In this document: positions 16,214-24,024 of the stretch, piece by piece | Numbering within the stretch: position 1 is the stretch's first letter | How the letters are laid out: the number at the start of each line of letters is the position of its first letter | Source of the DNA: Candidatus Gemmiger excrementipullorum | GTDB taxonomy: Bacteria; Bacillota; Clostridia; Oscillospirales; Ruminococcaceae | Direction: 5' to 3' | NCBI GenBank assembly: GCA_019115045.1 | Contig: DXEI01000056.1 | Span: forward strand, 1 to 47,380 | Length of the DNA: 47,380 nucleotides | The notes under the pieces: model-generated | What the model was told of the DNA's origin: nothing | Seen by the model: only the letters and a program-made list of their open reading frames with translations | Database searches by the model: none | Position numbers and translations under genes: made by a program

Positions 16214-17581
16214 TTATTGTACCATGAGGTCGGCGGCTTTGTAGAGGTCGCCGCAGCTCATGCAGACGACGAGGTCGCCCTCGCCGGCGTTCTGTTTGAC
16301 CCAGTTGGCCGCGCCTTCCAGCCCGTCGACAACGACGCTGCCGGGGATCTTGGCCGCCAGCTGCTGCGAAGTCACGGTGCCGTCGTCCTCCTCGCGCCCG
16401 CCCATGATGGGCAGCAGCACGGTCTGGTCGGCCTGGCGCAGCACCGCGGCAAAGTCGTCCATCAGCATCTTGGTGCGGCTGTAGGTGAACGGCTGGTGTA
16501 CGGCGATGACGCGCTTATAGCCCATCTTTTTGGCGGTGGCCAGCGTGGCGGTCAGCTCCGCCGGGTGGTGGGCGTAATCGTCGACGATGACGGCGCCGTT
16601 GCACTCGCCCTTGATCTCGAACCGGCGGCCGGTGCCGTGGAACGCCTCGGCCGCGCGGGCGGCGTCCTCGGGCTTGAGGCCCAGCGGGCGCACGCAGCAG
16701 CACATGGCCAGCGCGTTATAGATGTTGTGGTAGCCCGGCACGCCCAGGCGGATATGCGCAAACTGCTCGCCCAGTTCCAACACGTCGAACTCATAAAACC
16801 CGGGCTTATACTCGCCGATGTTGACGGCGCGGAAGCGCGCTTCCTCATGGATGCCGAAGCTGAGCACCGGACGGTCGATGGAGTTCATGACGTCCAGCGT
16901 GTTGCGGTCGTCCATGTTGAACACGACGTTGCGGGACAGCAGCGCGAACTTTTGGAACGCGAGCTTGAGCTGGCCCATGGTGCCGTAGTACTCCAGATGG
17001 TCGTTGTCGATGTTGAGGATGACGCCGACGGCGCAGGTCAGGTGCAGGAAGGTCTCGTGGTACTCGCACGCCTCGATGACGGCGCTGGGGCCGCTGCCGG
17101 CCTTGCCGTACCCGCCGATGAGCGGCAGCTTGCCGCCGATGACGGCCGCCGGGTCGCGCCCGGCGAGTTCCAGCATGGTGGTGATCATGCCGGAGGTCGT
17201 GGTCTTGCCGTGGGTGCCGGCCACGCCGACGGTCTGCGAATGCATGCGGCTGACATAGCCCAGCAGGATGCTGCGCTCGACCGCCTTGATGCCGCGCGCA
17301 CGGGCGGCTTTGAGTTCGGGGTTGTCGTCGTGGATGGCGGCGCTGTACACCACCAGCTGCGCGTCGCCCAGGTTGGCCGCGTCGTGGCCGATGGTCACCT
17401 GGACGCCCAGCGCGCGCTCGGCCTCGGTATTTTTGGTCTCCTCGACATCGGAGCCGGTGATGGTATACCCGCGCGCATGCAAAATCTGGATCAGCGGAAA
17501 GGTACCGGAACCGCCGCAGCCGATAAAATGGACGGTCTTGACGCCATCGAGCAGTTTCGGGTCGAACATCATATAGGTCAT
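16214..17581 (-). CDS. murC: UDP-N-acetylmuramate--L-alanine ligase
   Basis: MurC adds L-alanine to UDP-MurNAc, the first amino-acid step of peptidoglycan precursor synthesis. The 455-aa product has the N-terminal Rossmann-like motif FIGCGGSGTFPL, the Mur ligase P-loop GVAGTHGKTTT (about 119-129), the central ligands EACEYHETFL and NIDNDHLEYY, and the C-terminal VDDYAHHPAE. Length is normal. The ATG follows GAGGTGACC. It stands alone in an AT-rich divergent promoter region shared with the small gene at 17760. Confidence 0.97.
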   Translation of the reverse strand: MTYMMFDPKLLDGVKTVHFIGCGGSGTFPLIQILHARGYTITGSDVEETKNTEAERALGVQVTIGHDAANLGDAQLVVYSAAIHDDNPELKAARARGIKAVERSILLGYVSRMHSQTVGVAGTHGKTTTSGMITTMLELAGRDPAAVIGGKLPLIGGYGKAGSGPSAVIEACEYHETFLHLTCAVGVILNIDNDHLEYYGTMGQLKLAFQKFALLSRNVVFNMDDRNTLDVMNSIDRPVLSFGIHEEARFRAVNIGEYKPGFYEFDVLELGEQFAHIRLGVPGYHNIYNALAMCCCVRPLGLKPEDAARAAEAFHGTGRRFEIKGECNGAVIVDDYAHHPAELTATLATAKKMGYKRVIAVHQPFTYSRTKMLMDDFAAVLRQADQTVLLPIMGGREEDDGTVTSQQLAAKIPGSVVVDGLEGAANWVKQNAGEGDLVVCMSCGDLYKAADLMVQ

Positions 17582-17697
17582 GGATCGGTCACCTCAAAGC
17601 CTGTCTGCGCCTGTACGGGCGCGGTCTGCGTTTTCTCAGCAATATGGTATAATTATAATCTTTTTTTGGCGCAAAGGAAACACTTTTGCAAAATTTT

Positions 17698-17706
17698 TGG
17701 TATAAT
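17698..17706 (+). promoter_or_regulatory. Extended -10 promoter of the 73-aa gene
   Basis: TGG-TATAAT at 17698-17706 lies in an AT-rich stretch, about 45 bases before the ATG at 17760. The same nine bases occur again at 17645-17653, so two starts are possible. No good -35 is visible for either. The reverse complement of this region also holds TATAAT for murC. Confidence 0.5.
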
Positions 17707-17759
17707 AACAGAAAAGCCTTTCCACAATTCGGGTATTTTGACAAGCAGGAGGGTTTTGT

Positions 17760-17981
17760 ATGGCAAGATTTGTGTGGGGCGCCGATCCCCTGGCCCTGCA
17801 GCGGCTGGGCCAGCCGGAGCGGAAATGCCCGCTTTCGGTGCCGGAACTGGCAAGGCTGGGCATCCCGGCGCGCAAGATCCCCCGCGTGCAGGCCGAGCTG
17901 GCGCGCCTGGCCGCCGACGGCGCTGTGCCGCGCGCCGCGCTGCCGGCGCTGGCCCGGCGCATTGCCCGGCAGCTGCTGTAA
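17760..17981 (+). CDS. Unknown 73-aa basic protein
   Basis: I do not recognise this protein. It starts at an ATG with AGGAGGG eight bases upstream and a promoter-like site before it, so it is probably translated. The sequence is Arg-, Ala- and Leu-rich (VPELARLGIPARKIPRV, then ELARLAADGAVP) and would form two or three amphipathic helices; no membrane segment or cysteine cluster. It fills the space between divergent murC and the glyS promoter. A weak hairpin (about 18013-18030 followed by TTTT) may end its transcript. It could be a small regulator or nucleic-acid binder, but nothing in the sequence proves it. Confidence 0.6.
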   Translation: MARFVWGADPLALQRLGQPERKCPLSVPELARLGIPARKIPRVQAELARLAADGAVPRAALPALARRIARQLL

Positions 17982-18036
17982 AGCGCCCGGCCGCAGATTT
18001 TTTGCCCACGGCCTGCCCCGCGGCGGGCATTTTGCC

Positions 18037-18065
18037 TTGTGCGCGCCGCGCGCCTATGCTATAAT
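18037..18065 (+). promoter_or_regulatory. Promoter of glyS
   Basis: TTGTGC, a 17-base GC-rich spacer and a perfect TATAAT with TGC before it. The leader of about 75 bases holds a 7-bp hairpin (18108-18126) but no T-box motif. Confidence 0.8.
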
Positions 18066-18146
18066 AGCGGTATTGCGCCGGGTTTGTGCGGCGCAGCAAT
18101 TTGCTTTGCGTGGCAGCCAGCCACGCGGAAGGAGTAGGACAAGACC

Positions 18147-19568
18147 ATGAAAAACAGCGAAAAGACCCTGGATATGATCGTGAACCTGTGCAAGAACCGC
18201 GGGTTCATCTACCCCGGCAGCGAGATCTACGGCGGCCTGGCCAACAGCTGGGACTACGGCCCCTTGGGCGTTGAGTTCAAAAACAACGTCAAGAAGGCCT
18301 GGCTGAAAAAGTTTGTGCAGGAAAGCCCCTACAACGTCGGGCTGGACGCCGCTATTTTGATGAACCCCCAGACCTGGGTGACGACCGGCCACGTGGCCAG
18401 CTTTTCGGACCCGCTGCTGGACTGCCGCGCCTGCAAGAGCCGCCACCGCGCCGACAAGCTGATCGCCGACTGCGAGCAGGGCCAGGGCGTCGATGTGGAC
18501 GCCATGACCTTTGACGAGATGGACGCGTTCATTGCCAGCCACGAGGAAGTCGTCTGCCCGGTATGCGGCAAGCACGACTTTACGCCCATCCGCAAGTTCA
18601 ACCTGATGTTCAAGACGGCCATCGGCGTGACGGAGGATTCCTCCTCCACCTGCTACCTGCGGCCCGAGACCGCGCAGGGCATCTTTGTCAACTTTGCCAA
18701 CATCCAGCGCACGACCCGCCGCAAGCTGCCGTTCGGCGTCTGCCAGGTGGGCAAAGCTTTCCGCAATGAAATCACGCCCGGCAACTTCACCTTCCGCACC
18801 CGCGAGTTTGAGCAGATGGAGTGCGAGTTCTTCTGCAAGCCGGACACCGACCTCGAATGGTTCGCCTACTGGAAGGACTACTGTAAAAACTGGCTGCTGA
18901 GCCTTGGCATCAAAGAAGAGAACCTGCGCCTGCGCGACCATGAGCCCGCCGAGCTGGCGTTTTACTCCCGCGCGACGACCGACATCGAGTACGCCTTCCC
19001 CTTCACCGACTGGGGCGAGCTGTGGGGCATCGCCGACCGCACCAACTATGACCTGAGCCGCCACCAGGAGGCTTCGGGCAAGAGTTTGGAATACTTTGAC
19101 CCCGAGACCAACCAGCATTACATCCCCTACGTCATCGAGCCGAGCCTGGGCTGCGACCGCGTGGCGCTGGCGTTCCTGTGCGAAGCCTACGACGAGGAGC
19201 ACCTGGTGGACGCCAAAGGCAAAGAGGATGTGCGCACCGTGCTGCGCCTGCACCCGTTCCTGGCGCCATACAAGTGCGCGGTGCTGCCGCTCTCCAAGAA
19301 ATTGGGCGACAAGGCGATGGAGATCCGCAACGAGCTGGCCAAGGACTTTATGGTGGATTACGACGACGCCGGGTCCATCGGCAAGCGCTACCGCCGCCAG
19401 GATGAGATCGGCACGCCGCTGTGCGTGACCGTCGACTTTGAGACGGTGGGCGACGACAGCACCCCCGCCGACAACTGCGTCACCATCCGCGACCGCGACA
19501 CGATGGAGCAGATCCGCCTGCCCATCAGCGAGCTGAAAGACTATATCGCCAAAAAGGTCGCGTTCTGA
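18147..19568 (+). CDS. glyS: Glycyl-tRNA synthetase, single-chain (alpha2) type
   Basis: Charges tRNA-Gly with glycine. The 473-aa product is the homodimeric class II form, not the alpha/beta two-subunit form. Visible parts are the N-terminal [20 protein letters not shown], motif 2 ([19 protein letters not shown]), motif 3 ([14 protein letters not shown]) and a C-terminal anticodon-binding domain (from about residue 365) ending near [12 protein letters not shown] zinc-like [10 protein letters not shown] segment and CPVCGKHDF lie in the insertion near 90-145. The ATG follows GGAAGGAG. It is a single-gene unit with its own promoter and terminator. Confidence 0.97.
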   Translation: MKNSEKTLDMIVNLCKNRGFIYPGSEIYGGLANSWDYGPLGVEFKNNVKKAWLKKFVQESPYNVGLDAAILMNPQTWVTTGHVASFSDPLLDCRACKSRHRADKLIADCEQGQGVDVDAMTFDEMDAFIASHEEVVCPVCGKHDFTPIRKFNLMFKTAIGVTEDSSSTCYLRPETAQGIFVNFANIQRTTRRKLPFGVCQVGKAFRNEITPGNFTFRTREFEQMECEFFCKPDTDLEWFAYWKDYCKNWLLSLGIKEENLRLRDHEPAELAFYSRATTDIEYAFPFTDWGELWGIADRTNYDLSRHQEASGKSLEYFDPETNQHYIPYVIEPSLGCDRVALAFLCEAYDEEHLVDAKGKEDVRTVLRLHPFLAPYKCAVLPLSKKLGDKAMEIRNELAKDFMVDYDDAGSIGKRYRRQDEIGTPLCVTVDFETVGDDSTPADNCVTIRDRDTMEQIRLPISELKDYIAKKVAF

Positions 19569-19587
19569 CCGTTTGCCAAACGATAGC

Positions 19588-19623
19588 GGCCCCGCCCGGG
19601 TACACACCCGGGCGGGGCCTTTT
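19588..19623 (+). terminator. Terminator of glyS
   Basis: A perfect 13-bp stem (19588-19600 with 19607-19619) around TACACA, followed by TTTT. It lies between glyS and the converging mazF, but lacks a U tract on the minus side. Confidence 0.8.
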
Positions 19624-19635
19624 GGCGCGCGGCAG

Positions 19636-20013
19636 TCAAAAATAGCCGCCGTCCTCATGCCGGGCCTGGCTTTCCAGCCCCATCGAGAGGCCCAGCGCCT
19701 CGTCGACGCGGCGCATGTCGTCGGGCGGGATGCGCCCGGCGCGCTCGCGCAGGCGGCGTTTGTCCAGCGTGCGGATCTGCTCGGTCAGCACGATGCTGTC
19801 CTTGGCCAGGCCGCAGCGGTCGGCCCGCACATTGATGTGGGTGGGCAGGCGGTTTTTGTCCTGCCGGCTGGTGATGGCCGCCGCGATGACGGTGGGGCTG
19901 TGCCGGTTGCCGATCTCATTCTGGATGATAAGTACCGGCCGCACGCCCCCCTGCTCCGATCCGACGACCGGGCTGAGATCGGCGTAGAACACTTCCCCGC
20001 GGTGCACTTCCAT
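19636..20013 (-). CDS. mazF: MazF/PemK-family mRNA interferase toxin, no adjacent antitoxin
   Basis: MazF toxins cut single-stranded mRNA at short motifs. The 125-aa product is very close to the B. subtilis MazF (NdoA) type: RGEVFYADLSPVVGSEQGG, VRPVLIIQN with catalytic Arg25, AAAITS with Thr48, LPTHINV and LTEQIRTLDKRRL. A short C-terminal extension (about 115-125) is charged and variable. Both catalytic residues are present, so the enzyme looks active. In most Firmicutes the antitoxin gene mazE lies directly upstream, but the 53 bases to the next gene hold none. A dyad CTTATAC / GTATAAG (about 20033-20051) overlaps a possible -10 site before the start. AGGAGGT precedes the ATG. Confidence 0.93.
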   Translation of the reverse strand: MEVHRGEVFYADLSPVVGSEQGGVRPVLIIQNEIGNRHSPTVIAAAITSRQDKNRLPTHINVRADRCGLAKDSIVLTEQIRTLDKRRLRERAGRIPPDDMRRVDEALGLSMGLESQARHEDGGYF

Positions 20014-20066
20014 ACAAAAGACCTCCTCTCGTCTTATACCCTTAGTATAAGCGGGGGGAGGTCGTT

Positions 20067-21155
20067 TTAATCACAACGTTCGATCAGCGCCGCCAGCGCG
20101 TCGCCCTTTTGGCAGACCGCCCGGAACAGGCGGGTGTTTTGCAGCGGGCGCATCACCAGCCGGGTGCGCAGCGCGTCGATGGCCGCACAGCCCGCAAAGG
20201 TGGCCGCCACCACAAACAGCGCATACAGCGCTGAGCCGTGGTGCGCCTGCGCCTGGAAGATGCCGTTCCACAAAACATCGCGCAGCGCCGGCACCTGGTG
20301 CAAAATGTAGACGCCCAGCGACGTGCCGGCCACCGCGTTGAGGGCGCGGCGCCGCCCCAGATCCAGGCTTTGGAACAGGAAAAACAGCCCCAGCGCCGCC
20401 AGCAAATTGGGCAGCGCGCCCAGGCCGGTGCGGTAGTACGCGACATACTGGAACGCCTTGCCGCCGGTCTGGCCCTGCCATTCCAGCCAGGCGCGCGCCG
20501 CGGTGTTGAGCAGCGGCAGCCCTACCCCCAGCGCCAGCGCTGCGCCGCGGCGGCGCAGCAGCGCCGACAGGCGGTTGCCGGGGTAGCGGCGCAGGTAGGC
20601 GGCGAGCAGATACTCATACAAAAACATCCAGACGAGGTCGCTGACGGGGCCGTCCTCACCAAACAAAGTCGGGTAGACGATGAGCGGCACGGCCAGCGCC
20701 AGCAGCAGGCCGCGGTGGGCGCGGCGCGGCAGCCCGTGCAGCAGGCGCGCCAGCAGCGGCGTGCACAGCAGCAAAAGCAGGTAGTCGCTGACGAACCAGA
20801 GCTGGCGCGTCGACGCCGGGAACACCGCCCAGCGCAGCGTGCCGAAGGAGACATCCAGCCCGGCCAGCGCGCACAGCACCGTGACGGGCACCGTGTACAG
20901 CCACAGCGACAGCCACAGCGACAGCGGGCGGCGGGCGGCAAACGGCTGTTCGCACAAAAACCAGCAGCCGATGAGCACGAACACGCTGCAGGCGATACGC
21001 GACCCGCAGCCGATCAGGCAGAAGGCGAAGGAGGACGGCAGCGTGCTGTAGTCGGCAATGCCGCCCTGGCCGGTCAGGTGGTCGCCGATGATAAGCAGCA
21101 TGCACAGGATGCGCAGCAGCTCCAGGCTGCTTTCACGCGGGGTCTTGGCGGGCAT
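20067..21155 (-). CDS. Membrane acyltransferase, acyltransferase-3 family
   Basis: Family members move acetyl or other acyl groups onto extracellular sugars or polymers. The 362-aa product is almost wholly hydrophobic, with about ten predicted membrane helices, and begins with the family signature SLELLRILCMLLIIGDHL, which holds the conserved Arg and His. Another family-like segment is STRQLWFVSDYLLLLL. The short soluble C terminus has no extra domain, so it is not the OafA/PatB form with an SGNH domain. The ATG overlaps the context GGGGAGTGA, only three bases after the acpS stop, so it belongs to the cca-acpS transcript. The acceptor is unknown; a wall polymer or polysaccharide is likely. 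Confidence 0.85.
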   Translation of the reverse strand: MPAKTPRESSLELLRILCMLLIIGDHLTGQGGIADYSTLPSSFAFCLIGCGSRIACSVFVLIGCWFLCEQPFAARRPLSLWLSLWLYTVPVTVLCALAGLDVSFGTLRWAVFPASTRQLWFVSDYLLLLLCTPLLARLLHGLPRRAHRGLLLALAVPLIVYPTLFGEDGPVSDLVWMFLYEYLLAAYLRRYPGNRLSALLRRRGAALALGVGLPLLNTAARAWLEWQGQTGGKAFQYVAYYRTGLGALPNLLAALGLFFLFQSLDLGRRRALNAVAGTSLGVYILHQVPALRDVLWNGIFQAQAHHGSALYALFVVAATFAGCAAIDALRTRLVMRPLQNTRLFRAVCQKGDALAALIERCD

Positions 21156-21158
21156 GGG

Positions 21159-21548
21159 TCACTCCCCTTTTGGTTGGTGTTCTTCCAGCACGACGACGGC
21201 GCTGGCCAGGCCGTTTTCATGCGTCAGGCTGACATGCACGGTCAGGCCGCGCTGTTTGGCCCAGGCGGCCGCCCGGCCCGAAAGCTCAAAGTACGGCGCG
21301 CCATTGGCCGCGCGCAGCAGCGCCAGTTCCGGCAGCGCAAAACCGCCCAGCCCGGTGCCGGCCGCTTTGAGGAAGGCCTCCTTGGCGGCAAAGTTGGCGG
21401 CCGCGGTCTCGGCGCGGCGCTTGCCGCCCAGGCCCCCCAGCAGCGCCTGCTCGGCCGGGGCAAAGACATAGTCGCAGAAGGCCGGTTTGCCAAGGCTTTT
21501 TTCGATGCGCGCCGCCGCGCACAGGTCGATGCCGATGCCTAAGATCAT
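21159..21548 (-). CDS. acpS: Holo-[acyl-carrier-protein] synthase
   Basis: AcpS moves 4'-phosphopantetheine from CoA to apo-ACP and so activates fatty-acid synthesis. The 129-aa product has both family motifs: GIGIDLCAAARIEK, with Asp8 as magnesium ligand, and NFAAKEAFLKAAGTG, with Glu57. Length is normal. The frame is open upstream into the nitroreductase, but the ATG at 21548 overlaps that gene's TGA as ATGA, the signature of coupled translation, and gives the correct N terminus. Confidence 0.95.
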   Translation of the reverse strand: MILGIGIDLCAAARIEKSLGKPAFCDYVFAPAEQALLGGLGGKRRAETAAANFAAKEAFLKAAGTGLGGFALPELALLRAANGAPYFELSGRAAAWAKQRGLTVHVSLTHENGLASAVVVLEEHQPKGE

Positions 21549-22075
21549 ACCATCACCACATAGTCCGGTTTGCGCGGGGCTGCAGGCTTGAAACCGCCCT
21601 CGGCCGGGTAGCCGAGGATGCAGTTGCCGACGCCGCGCCAGCGCGCGGGGTCCAGCCCCCACTGGCGCAGCAGGGCTTTGCCGTCCTCGGTCTCAAACGT
21701 TTCGCGCGCGCGGTGGATCCAGCAGGAGCCCAGCCCCAGGCTGGACGCCGCCAGCAGCAGGTTGCCCATGACGAGCGAACCGTCCTCGACACAGGTGGGG
21801 ATGGAAGCGTCGGCCAGCACGACGAGCACCACCGGCGCGCCGTAGAACGGGTCGCTCTGCACGCCCATGATGGCGGCGTTGATCGCCGAGAGTTTGTCGC
21901 GCGTGGCTTTGTCCTGCACGGCGACGATGCACGGGCTTTGCCGGTTCATCGCCGTGGGGGCCCAGGTGCCGGCCGTGAGCACGGCTTGCAGCTCCTCCGG
22001 CTTGGGCAGGTCCGGCGTATAGGCACGGCAGCTGCGCCGTGCGGCAATGGCGGAAAGCACTTCGTTTTGGATCAT
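21545..22075 (-). CDS. Nitroreductase-family protein
   Basis: Nitroreductases are FMN-dependent NAD(P)H oxidoreductases with broad substrates. The 176-aa product has the N-terminal FMN-binding AIAARRSCRAYTPDLP, the WAPTAMNRQSPCIVAV segment, and LLLAASSLGLGSCWIHRARE, followed by ILGYPAEG. Length suits a small single-domain member. AAGGAGGG precedes the ATG. It lies 25 bases after cca and overlaps acpS by four bases. The true substrate cannot be told from the sequence. Confidence 0.92.
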   Translation of the reverse strand: MIQNEVLSAIAARRSCRAYTPDLPKPEELQAVLTAGTWAPTAMNRQSPCIVAVQDKATRDKLSAINAAIMGVQSDPFYGAPVVLVVLADASIPTCVEDGSLVMGNLLLAASSLGLGSCWIHRARETFETEDGKALLRQWGLDPARWRGVGNCILGYPAEGGFKPAAPRKPDYVVMV

Positions 22076-22100
22076 GGCAAAGCCCTCCTTATGCAGCAGT

Positions 22101-23471
22101 TTATGGGATGCGCCGCAGGCGGCGCGCTTCCTCCAACAGGGGGCCGCGCTCGTTGGGCACGCGGCCTTCCATCACAGCGTTCAGCAGCGTGTGCAGCGTG
22201 CGGCCGACGGCCGGCCCGGCCGGCAGGCCGGCGTCCATCAGGTCACCGCCGTTGACGGCCAGCTGCCGCATGGTGTAGCAGCCGGTGCGGGCCAGCTCTT
22301 CCATGCGCGCCGCAAAGGCCGTGACTTCGGCGCGGCGGGCGGCGACGTCCGGCGTCAGCGCGTGGGCGTCGAGGTCGGCGCATTTGAGCGCGCACAGCCG
22401 CCGCAGAAACACCGCGCCGTAGCGGTTGAGGCTTTTTAAGATCGCGGCGTCGCCGGTGGGCAGCGGCGCGTCGTGGATGGCGACGAGCGCGGCCGCGCCG
22501 TCGATGAGGTAGACCGGCGCTTTGAGCCGCCGCAAGATCGCGCGCGCCATGACGGCGCCGCGCTGGTTGTGCCCCCGGAAATGCGCCGCACCGTCGGCGC
22601 CGACGCTGCGGCACTGCGGTTTGGCGATGTCATGCAAAAAGGCGGCCCAGCACAGCACCCGTGCGCCGCGGGTGTCCTGCCCGCGCAGGTCCAGCGTCTG
22701 CACCGCCACCGCCGTGTGCTGCCACACGTCGTAGCAATGCCAGCGCCCGGGCTGGGTGCAGCCCATGCAGGGCAGCACTTCCGGCACGGCGCCGGCCAGA
22801 ATTTTGCCGTACTGCGCCAGCACATCCCCCGCGCCGGGGGCCATCAGCAGGCCGTCCAGCTCTGTATAGAGGCGCTCGGCGCTGACGCTTTGCAGCGTCT
22901 GGCAGGCGGTCTCGGCCGCGGCGGCCGTGGCGTCGTCCAGACGAAAGCCCAGCCGCGCCGCAAAGCGCAGCGCGCGCAGGATGCGCAGCGCGTCCTCGCC
23001 AAAGCGGGCCGCGGGGTCGCCGACGCAGCGCACGACGCCCGCCGCCAGGTCGCCGCGGCCGCCGTAGAGGTCAATGACGCCCTCGCCGGGGGCGTAGGCC
23101 ATGGCGTTGATGGTAAAATCGCGCCGGGCCAGGTCGTCGGCCAGCGCGCCGACAAAATGGACCTGGTCGGGGTGGCGGTGGTCGCGGTAGGCGCCGTCCT
23201 GGCGGTAGGTCGTGATCTCATACACTTTGCCGTGCAGCACCACGCCCACCGTGCCGTGCTTGACGCCGGTGAGCACCAGCTGCTGGCCGGCAAACAGGGC
23301 GCGCGTTTCTTCCGGCCGGGCCGCGGTGCAGAGGTCCCAGTCGCCGGGGGTGCGCCCCAGCAGGCTGTCGCGCACACAGCCGCCCACCACATAGGCGCTG
23401 TGGCCCGCGGCGCGCAGCGTTTGCAGCAGCCACAGGGCGTCCTGCGGCAGCCGGATGCTCTCCTGCCTCAT
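22101..23471 (-). CDS. cca: CCA tRNA nucleotidyltransferase
   Basis: Adds or repairs the 3'-CCA of tRNA. The 456-aa product has the class II head motif VVGGCVRDSLLGR, the GDWDLCT motif (metal site), ITTYRQDGAYRD, the RRDFTINAMAY motif and the neck motif FGEDALRILRALRFAARLG. An HD-type domain with FLHDIAKP and HNQRGAVMA follows (about 255-370), which may give phosphatase activity. AAGGAGG precedes the ATG. It is the second gene of the probable operon with the 128-aa unknown protein upstream. Confidence 0.93.
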   Translation of the reverse strand: MRQESIRLPQDALWLLQTLRAAGHSAYVVGGCVRDSLLGRTPGDWDLCTAARPEETRALFAGQQLVLTGVKHGTVGVVLHGKVYEITTYRQDGAYRDHRHPDQVHFVGALADDLARRDFTINAMAYAPGEGVIDLYGGRGDLAAGVVRCVGDPAARFGEDALRILRALRFAARLGFRLDDATAAAAETACQTLQSVSAERLYTELDGLLMAPGAGDVLAQYGKILAGAVPEVLPCMGCTQPGRWHCYDVWQHTAVAVQTLDLRGQDTRGARVLCWAAFLHDIAKPQCRSVGADGAAHFRGHNQRGAVMARAILRRLKAPVYLIDGAAALVAIHDAPLPTGDAAILKSLNRYGAVFLRRLCALKCADLDAHALTPDVAARRAEVTAFAARMEELARTGCYTMRQLAVNGGDLMDAGLPAGPAVGRTLHTLLNAVMEGRVPNERGPLLEEARRLRRIP

Positions 23472-23499
23472 GCGGGCCTCCTTTTCTTGGGTCTTGCGG

Positions 23500-23886
23500 T
23501 CAAGCGCGGCGCCATTCCTGCGTGAGGTCGACGATGCAGGCCAGGCTGTCCCCTTCGGCCTGCAGCGCTTCGACCTTGGCGCGGGCGGTCTCGGCGTCGG
23601 TCATCCAGGTCAGGATAAAGTAGTTTTCGGACGGGACGCCGTAGTAGACCCACGCGCCGTCGGCGCGCAGCAGGTCCGGCAGGTGGTCGAGTTCGGTGTC
23701 CAGCAGGCCCTGGCCCTCCTCGCCGTAGAGCATCTCGGGCCCTACCTGCAGCGAGGTGATGACGTTGATGCTGCTGTTGATGTAGGTGTCGCGGTCGACA
23801 CTTTTGTCGGTGTGTTCCCAGGCGCTGGCAAAGGCTTTGACCAGCAGTTCCCGGACTTCCAGTTTGTCGTCTCCCAACTGATACAT
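23500..23886 (-). CDS. Conserved-looking hypothetical protein, 128 aa
   Basis: I do not recognise this family. The product is acidic and soluble, without signal peptide, membrane segment or cysteine motif. It begins MYQLGDDKLEVRELLVKAF and continues with EMLYGEEGQGLLDTEL, an aromatic GAWVYYGVPSENYFILTW, and an alpha/beta pattern at the end. The frame opens earlier, but the ATG at 23886 follows AGAGGG, and the longer form would run into the promoter. It is 28 bases upstream of cca, so it is probably cotranscribed with cca, the nitroreductase gene and acpS. Confidence 0.7.
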   Translation of the reverse strand: MYQLGDDKLEVRELLVKAFASAWEHTDKSVDRDTYINSSINVITSLQVGPEMLYGEEGQGLLDTELDHLPDLLRADGAWVYYGVPSENYFILTWMTDAETARAKVEALQAEGDSLACIVDLTQEWRRA

Positions 23887-23921
23887 TTGCGTTTTCCCTC
23901 TTTTATCATAAATGTAAGAAC

Positions 23922-23930
23922 AGTATAGCA
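23922..23930 (-). promoter_or_regulatory. Extended -10 promoter of the cca operon
   Basis: Minus strand TGC-TATACT, with the hexamer at 23922-23927, about 35 bases before the start codon at 23886. The -35 is weak. It is divergent from the merR promoter 43 bases away. Confidence 0.5.
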
Positions 23931-23969
23931 CAAAACCGGGCCGTATGGTATGATTATTTTAAAAAAGCC

Positions 23970-24000
23970 TTGACCTTCCAGTAGGTGCAGGGTGTACCAT
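23970..24000 (+). promoter_or_regulatory. MerR-type promoter with 19-bp spacer
   Basis: TTGACC (23970-23975), a 19-base spacer and TACCAT (23995-24000). The spacer contains the imperfect dyad ACCTTCC...GCAGGGT. Overlong 19-20 bp spacers with a dyad between -35 and -10 are the hallmark of promoters that MerR-family activators remodel. It precedes the merR-like gene at 24025, so autoregulation is likely. Confidence 0.7.
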
Positions 24001-24024
24001 GAGGGCAGGAAAGGAGGGTCGGTC

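Noticed and set aside
18066..18146. T-box riboswitch in the glyS leader
   Set aside because: The leader is only about 75 bases and lacks the conserved T-box sequence and a terminator; only a small hairpin is present.
20014..20066. Possible mazE antitoxin before mazF
   Set aside because: Only 53 bases lie between mazF and the acyltransferase gene, holding a dyad and RBS but no open frame.
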